Source: Anaeramoeba flamelloides
Taxonomy: Eukaryota > Metamonada > Anaeramoebidae
Direction: 5' to 3'
NCBI GenBank assembly: GCA_027625915.1
Contig: JANTQA010000032.1
Location: 1,612,001 to 1,676,000 of the forward strand
DNA: 64,000 nt
Each line of letters opens with the position of its first letter. The stretch's first letter is position 1. Made by a program: the position numbers and the translations under genes. Below are positions 58,290 through 64,000 of this stretch, piece by piece. Under the pieces are notes generated by a model. The model was given only the letters and a program-made list of their open reading frames with translations, was not told the DNA's origin and made no database searches.

Positions 58290-60773
58290 TTATTTTTTAT
58301 TAAAACCAGCTTTATATTTGCGTTGAAGCAGTTGTTCCATTTCCTTTCTTTTTTCTTCTCTTTTTTTTTCACTTTCTAATTCATCATCAGATTCAATTTC
58401 AGAACCTTCAATATCTTCATCAGCCATAATTTGGATTCCATAATCTTTTTCTTGATCAGAATTTTCATTTTTCTTATTCTCATCATCATCATCATCGTCG
58501 TCGTCTTCGTCATCATCATCACCATCACTAAAGAACCCATCTGATAGTTCATCTTCTTTATCTTCTTTATTTGCTTTATTTTCTTTTTCTTCTTCTTCTG
58601 GTTCACTGAAAAAATCTTCATCATCTTCTTTCTCTTCTTCTTCCTCTTTTTCTTTTTTCTCAACTTCCTTTTCTTCTTCCTTCTCTTCTCTCTTCTCTTC
58701 TCTCTTCTCTTCTTTCTCCTCTTCTTTCTTTTCTTCTTCTTCCTCTTCCTCTTCCTCTTCTCTACTTTTTTCTTCCTTCTCTTCTTCCTTTTCTTCTTTC
58801 CCCTCTTCTTTCTTTTCTTCATCTTTCTCATTCTCTTTTTTTTCATCTTGATTTTCTTCCTTCTCTTCTTCCTTTTCTTCTTCCTTTTCTTCTTCCTCTT
58901 TTTTGTTAGATTTATCTACTTCATTTCTATTTAATTTTTCTTCTTTTTCTTCTTCTTCTGGTTCACTGAAAAAATCTTCATCATTTTCTTTTTCTTCTTC
59001 TTCCTTTTGTTCTTTATTTTCATCACCTTTTTCATTATCATCCTCACTATTGTCATCACTGAAAAAGGATTCCTCTTTTTCGTTCATATTAAGCATTTTA
59101 AGGTTTGATTCAATGCTACCAGTTCCAATTACTTTTTTCATTTCGTTTTCAATTTGTTTTCGTTGTTCGTCGTGTTCTTTTTGAAGTTCTGGATCAATGT
59201 TTTCATTATTTTGGTTGTCTTCATGTTCATTTTCACTTTCATTTTCACTTTCACTTTCGCTTTCGCTTTCATCAAAACTTGAAAAACTATCTTGTTGAAC
59301 AAGTTCAGTACGATTAGTATTTGTTTTATTTGTATTAATTTCAATATCTTCTTTTTTATTATCTGATATTTCTTGATCTTTATTATTTTCATCTTCATTA
59401 TTTTCTCCTCTATTTTCCACTTCCACTTCCCCTTCAGCTTCCCCTTTCCCTCCCCCCTCCTCTATTTCTTTCTCTTTTTCTTCCTCTTCCTTTTCCTCTT
59501 CCTCTTTTCCACTAGATTTATCTACTTCATTTCTATTTAATTTTTCTTCTTTTTCTTCTTTTTTGTTAAATGTTTCTTCTTTATTAACATTTTCGAGATC
59601 ATTTTTTTCTTCAAGATCTTTATTTTTTTTATTTTCATCATCATTTTTCTTTTCATCAATATTTTTCTTAGTTTTTTCATGATCGTCATTATTTTTTTCA
59701 CTTTCATTTCCACTTCTGCTATCACTTCCACTTTCACTGAGGCTATCACTTTTCATAATTTCGGCTTCATTTTCAAGGATATTTTCTTTTTTTTCATCAT
59801 CCTTTTCACTTTCTGTTTGTTCTTCTTCAGAGGAACTACCATCTGAAAAAAAGTCATCATCTAACTCGCCAGCTTTAAAAGTATCCAATGAAATGGGTGT
59901 GCTTGGTGTTTGTTTGATTTCCGTTTCTATTTCTTGCTTTTTTTTTTCATATTCATTAGGATTATCAAAAATGGCATTTTCACCAGTGTTTGTACCTTCG
60001 TTTGGTGTTTCATTTGTTGTTGTTGCTTCATTTGTTTTTTCAATTTGTTGATTTTTAATATTTTTTTGGTTGATATCTTGTTCCCCATCCTTAACCTTAA
60101 CACTATTTTTATCCTTTTTTTTATCCTTATTTTTTGTCTTCGTATTAGTTTTTTTATCTTTTTTTTTTGTTCTCTGCCTTGGGGGAATTTCACTATTTTG
60201 GGTTTTTGGGATTAATGATCTATTTTCAGAATGGAATTTTACTAAATTTAATGGGTTTTGTGCAAGTCTTCTTTTTTCTTTTCTTGTTTTTGGTTGCTTA
60301 GACATAAACATTTCGAAAGTTTGGTTCATTCTAAAATCATCAAGTTGTTTGGAACATTTTTCCATTTGTTGGATGGAACTTTGTAAAATTAAATCAACAG
60401 AATTCTTTTTCACTCGCAAAAATGGGATATTGATCCAGGAGTGTAATTGTTTTAGCCCATAATATGTTTTAAGGCTCATTTCTACATATTGAATATTGAG
60501 ATTTTTTTCTTTACGCATTTTTTCGACAAACTCTTGGATGTCATTTTTTTTAATTGTATGGAATTGTTCTAAATCTTTATAATTTGAAATAATCAAAATC
60601 TCTAGGTTTGGTGGCACTTCTTCAATTTTTTCTTGAATATATTCAAACGTCCATGGCTGGCTAGGGTTAAAAATAAATGCAACAGCATGGGATCCCCTAT
60701 AAACATCAATTTGTGTTGCATCAAGCATTCCAACAATAATAGATCCTTGCACTAAGTTTTTTGTGTTTTGTGT
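58290..60773 (-). CDS. RABL6: RABL6-like GTPase, main exon with long acidic tail
   Basis: The exon opens after an acceptor (CTTTAAAG) at 60,774, and no Met is present, so the start lies upstream. The first 130 residues match the second half of the RABL6 GTPase-like domain: GMLDATQIDVYRGSHAVAFI, FNPSQPWTFEYIQEKIEEVP, LIISNYKDLEQF, then LKTYYGLKQLHSWINIPFL. RABL6 (Parf/C9orf86) is an unusual Rab-like protein. A Lys-rich stretch follows, then about 550 residues rich in Glu, Asp, Lys and Ser. The acidic part repeats a [DE]-x-FFS-[DE] motif five times and has a duplicated block EEKLNRNEVDKS. It ends QLLQRKYKAGFNKK with a TAA stop at 58,290. The exon for the P-loop and switch regions was sought on the minus strand up to 64,000 and not found; family J lies just upstream. 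It may be further away, or the gene may be truncated. Confidence 0.85.
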   Translation of the reverse strand, partial: TQNTKNLVQGSIIVGMLDATQIDVYRGSHAVAFIFNPSQPWTFEYIQEKIEEVPPNLEILIISNYKDLEQFHTIKKNDIQEFVEKMRKEKNLNIQYVEMSLKTYYGLKQLHSWINIPFLRVKKNSVDLILQSSIQQMEKCSKQLDDFRMNQTFEMFMSKQPKTRKEKRRLAQNPLNLVKFHSENRSLIPKTQNSEIPPRQRTKKKDKKTNTKTKNKDKKKDKNSVKVKDGEQDINQKNIKNQQIEKTNEATTTNETPNEGTNTGENAIFDNPNEYEKKKQEIETEIKQTPSTPISLDTFKAGELDDDFFSDGSSSEEEQTESEKDDEKKENILENEAEIMKSDSLSESGSDSRSGNESEKNNDDHEKTKKNIDEKKNDDENKKNKDLEEKNDLENVNKEETFNKKEEKEEKLNRNEVDKSSGKEEEEKEEEEKEKEIEEGGGKGEAEGEVEVENRGENNEDENNKDQEISDNKKEDIEINTNKTNTNRTELVQQDSFSSFDESESESESENESENEHEDNQNNENIDPELQKEHDEQRKQIENEMKKVIGTGSIESNLKMLNMNEKEESFFSDDNSEDDNEKGDENKEQKEEEEKENDEDFFSEPEEEEKEEKLNRNEVDKSNKKEEEEKEEEKEEEKEENQDEKKENEKDEEKKEEGKEEKEEEKEEKSREEEEEEEEEEKKEEEKEEKREEKREEKEEEKEVEKKEKEEEEEKEDDEDFFSEPEEEEKENKANKEDKEDELSDGFFSDGDDDDEDDDDDDDDENKKNENSDQEKDYGIQIMADEDIEGSEIESDDELESEKKREEKRKEMEQLLQRKYKAGFNKK

Positions 60774-63700
60774 CTTTAAAGTGAAAATTTAAAAATTAAT
60801 AGTAATTAGTATTTTTAAAAAAAATAATTATAACGAGATTGAAATAGAAACCAATAAATCAATAATCAGAAGCAATATACAAAATAAAAAAAACTATCAA
60901 GTACTATAAAAATAAAAAAAAAATGGAGCAATATGTGCTTGATTATTTAGATATTTTGAGTGGATTAAAAATTAATCTTATCTTTTTGATTTGGCAAAGT
61001 TATTTTCAGAAATATTTTTAAAAATTATGAAAACTATTAAGAATAGCGGAAACAATCTAATTTCGTGATAATCGACAAAACACCCGATAATCTCACTTTT
61101 TATCTAATAAATTAAATTGGTGAATTTCCCTATTGGTTGAAACTAAAATCCCATTCCAAAAAATTTGAACACATCCAAAATCAAAAATAGGCAAAAAAAA
61201 ACCCAATTTATTATATTTTTCCAAAACTTAATATCAAACCACATTTAAGTTACCTAGTATTAATGTTTTTATAAGTTATCATTTTCATCCAAATAAAAGA
61301 AAAAAATATAAATCGAAAAAATAAAAACACTAGGGTGTGTCCAAAATAATGAAACGAGCTGAACAAAAAATTGTATTGCTAAATTTGTTGAAATTTCATC
61401 AACAATTGTTGATCGATCAAATGATAAGATACCATCAACTAATTGTCTATGATAATTCTATTTAACAAACTCAAAACGAACGTTCTATAAACCAACGAAA
61501 AAATTTTTCCAGATCTAACGAAACAGATTACAGAAACTGGAAAAAGGGAAATGAAAACAAAACAAAAAATACAAAAAATGAAATAGTAGTTTGTAAAATC
61601 AAAATTATTTCCAAATTGGAATGTTAAAGTGTAGTATTGTTATTCTTTCAACTGTTTAGACTGTGTCCAAATTTTTGGAATTTTGTTTGGTTTGTATTTA
61701 AAAATTTAAGTATTTTTGTTGAGAAATTCTTTTACTTTTATTAAAAAAAGTGAGATTTTATTTTTTTCCATTTTTTCCTTAGTTGTTTTTTCAATTTATT
61801 GTGAAGAAGAATTATAAAGGAAAAATATCAAGTAGTTACGTACTAATTCTGAAATACTGAAACACGAAAGTATGAGTAACTTGAAAATAAAAACAAAAAA
61901 GCAAAGGCTAAAAAATATTAAGGGTTTAAAGCAAATCAGATCAAAAAGAAAAAAGAAATTACAACAAATTAAACAACGATCTCCAAATGAGCATTCATGA
62001 TCAATTATCAAATTAAATTAAATTAACCAAAAGCATCGTGACTGTGATTTTGAGGTGTTCTTAATTAAAGATAGAATTGGGTTTTTTTTTTTTTGATTTT
62101 TTATCAATTGCTTCTTATAAACCCTTTTTAAATTTAATTTTTTTTCTTTTTCTTTTTTCCTTTTTAAATTTCAATTTTTTGTTTTTTTTTATTCAATTTT
62201 TAAATTTTTGCTTTTTCACCATCTAAAGATAATTTGGGTCTGACTTTTTCATGAACAATTGTGAAATCTATGATTTTACGATTAAATTTCCTTTAAGAAA
62301 TTTAAGTAAAAGGGTATCTCTAGTGTAATTTACACTTCTTTAATCATAATAAAAAAGTGAGATTTTTTTTTAGAATTGAAGTGCAAAAAAAAATTTTTTT
62401 AATAGAAAAGGTTTTGAAAAGAAATAAAAAACAAAAAAGCCAAACAATGCCAAAAAAATGAATAATTTTATTCATTTGATGGTTGAATGAAATTTCGATT
62501 TAATAATACCATTTCACAACAACACTTTTGATCTAATGTTTTAAAATGATCAGAAGTGTTATATTATTACTGATCACTTGAATATCAGGATTCAGAAAAA
62601 TATAATCTGAATAAAATTACCGAACAATTATTAATTGAATTCCTTTCTTTAATTTTTCTTTTGCTAATTACAAAATTTATTTAAATATTTCTCTTCAAAA
62701 AGTATGCATATAGCAATGTTTTGAAATTTTTTTTTAATTTAATTTTAAGAGTCAAAATATTTTTTTAATTTTATGATCTTGTTATATTTTTGTAAACAAA
62801 CTATATGATCAATTGATTTATTTTTGAGAATTTTAAGTGCTATTTTAACTAATATTTAAATTCTGGACAATCAACGTCTTTTTTATTGTGCTTCTCATTT
62901 TTAAGTATTATATACATAAATTGAAATTATTTTCATCTAATTGATTTTCTCAAAAATTTTGTTTTTTACTTTTTTGATAAGTTAAGGTTTTATAAATAAA
63001 TTTTCATTTACTTTTCAGAATTAAATTTCAGTTATGTCTCTCCGAAAAAAATCCAAAAAATGAAAACAAAAGCAGATGTCGACTTTACAAAGTATTAGCG
63101 ATATTACTTCATTAAAAATATTGAATTCGTGAATAGTACTATCTGTGTGTGGATTTTGGGTGTATCTCAAAAAAGAACATAATTCTGGAGAAAATTTTAA
63201 AATTAGATCTCAACAGAACAGGAAAGTGTTCGAAATGTTGAACTCAATTTTATCAAACGAATTTTCCAATTTTGTTGATAAACAGTCCAGCTGTTTCAAA
63301 ATTTTATAACTCAAAAAAAAATCTTTCCAGTTACAAAAGTGAAAAGAAGAGAGTTTAAATAAGGTTTTCTTTTTATTTTGGGTATTTAGAGAAGTGATGA
63401 TTTTGAGAAAAAAAAAAGTATTTGCAAAGTAGATTTAAAAGAACAAAATGTGATGTTTTAATTCTTTTTACGTGATTCTAAGCCACAAGTAAAAAATTGA
63501 AAAATTCTTGTGGCTCTAGTTACAAACTAACATAAAATGTTGAAAAAAAATCTTTGTGTTTTCATTTTTTTTCTTTTGATTAAAATAACTCGCTTTTTAG
63601 TTATTTTTTTTAAAATGATCAACCAAAAGAAAAACGAAAAGGAACAATCAATTGTAAAAGGATCAACAAATAGAGAAAATAAAAGAAATGGAATTATAAT

Positions 63701-64000
63701 TCAAATATGGAAAGAGATATGCACTGTAATCGGAACATTTGTTTATTGGTCTTGATTCAGAAAAGCAATACAAAAAAAAAAAATGAAAAGAAAAAAAAAA
63801 ACATAATTTGTGGATCAAAAAAAAAGCTTGAAGAGGAGGCTTTGTTGAAGCCTAAACTATTAGGAGAAATATTCAAAAAAAAAAAAAAAACAGCGATTGG
63901 TTAATTTTTATGTGATATTGCATGCTTTAATTGTTTTGAAAATATTGGATCTTCTTCAAACAGAAAATAAAAAAGAAATTCAAATGATGCTCAAATCACT
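60774..64000. other. Upstream region of the RABL6-like gene
   Basis: Family J copy 1 lies at 61,327-62,345. The rest is AT-rich with no supported gene. Short plus-strand frames near 63,045-63,180 and 63,537-63,904 are Lys-rich and broken by stops or A12-A15 runs; I recognise nothing in them, though a decayed gene cannot be ruled out. Confidence 0.6.
61327..62345 (+). repeat. Repeat family J, copy 1 (most complete)
   Basis: From AACACTAGGGTGTGTCCAAA to AGTGTAATTTACACTTC. Segments are shared with J2 (11.5-12.9 kb, inverted), J3 (27.5-28.1 kb), J4 (6.1-6.4 kb) and J5 (35.2 kb): GTTGATCGATCAAATGATAA, GACTGTGTCCAAATTTTTGG, AATTCTGAAATACTGAAACA, AAATCTATGATTTTACGATT. The order is constant, which shows they derive from one element of at least 1 kb. 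No coding frame survives. Confidence 0.7.

Noticed and set aside
58376-60462. Overlapping Lys-, Met- or Phe-rich frames on both strands
   Set aside because: They are shadows of the RABL6-like exon caused by its low-complexity acidic tail.
63045-63904. Lys-rich plus-strand frames near the right edge
   Set aside because: Broken by stops and long A runs, with no family match; a decayed gene is possible but not shown.
1-64000. Search for tRNA, rRNA and CRISPR arrays
   Set aside because: No segment with the usual tRNA T-arm GTTCRANNC in a cloverleaf context, no rRNA-like stretch and no regularly spaced repeats were seen.

Overview
The window is nuclear DNA from a very AT-rich, gene-poor eukaryotic protist. 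Seven protein genes can be supported. The proteins carry long Asn, Lys and Glu runs, introns have GT-AG borders (most donors begin GTAA, most acceptors end AAAG or CAG), and the spaces between genes and the introns are packed with decayed transposons. The mix of RasGAP-PH, HSPA12-type Hsp70, AMPK-like kinase, large CH-domain protein, kelch, PAS and RABL6 proteins fits a free-living amoeboid protist. An Anaeramoeba-like metamonad is my guess from general knowledge, not a result shown by the sequence.

Layout. 1.4-5.9 kb (+): a RasGAP-like/PH protein whose frame is broken twice at A-rich sites and once by an in-frame TAA. 8.5-14.2 kb (-): an HSPA12-type Hsp70 in three exons, with introns of about 1.6 and 1.7 kb filled by repeats. 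17.0-20.6 kb (+): an AMPK-alpha/SNF1-like protein in two exons, with kinase, UBA-like and KA1-like parts; its catalytic motifs are so altered that it looks like a pseudokinase. 24.9-35.0 kb (+): a large protein whose CH domain is split by a 4.86 kb intron. 39.8-41.0 kb (-): a one-exon kelch protein. 51.6-52.1 kb (-): a small PAS protein. 58.3-60.8 kb (-): the main exon of a RABL6-like protein with a long acidic tail; the exon with the GTPase P-loop was not found.

The rest is mostly repeats. I define several TIR families from copies within the window: three families flanked by TTAA (E about 1.2-1.6 kb, G about 0.77 kb, K about 0.5 kb foldback), two TA-flanked short elements (N about 0.22 kb, M 0.2 kb), one 894 bp element with 56 bp TIRs and a perfect 8 bp duplication (L), and multi-copy families without clear ends (F, H, I, J, S). 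A further class, P, consists of arrays of palindromic modules built from a few recurring sequence blocks. Several elements sit inside others, giving empty-site and filled-site pairs that confirm TTAA, TA and 8 bp target use and give a relative order of insertion.

The genes form no operon or shared pathway. The common themes are signalling and cytoskeletal domains, loss of catalytic residues in two families (RasGAP and kinase), and introns enlarged by mobile DNA. All calls come from reading motifs and repeats by eye; no alignment or database search was run.
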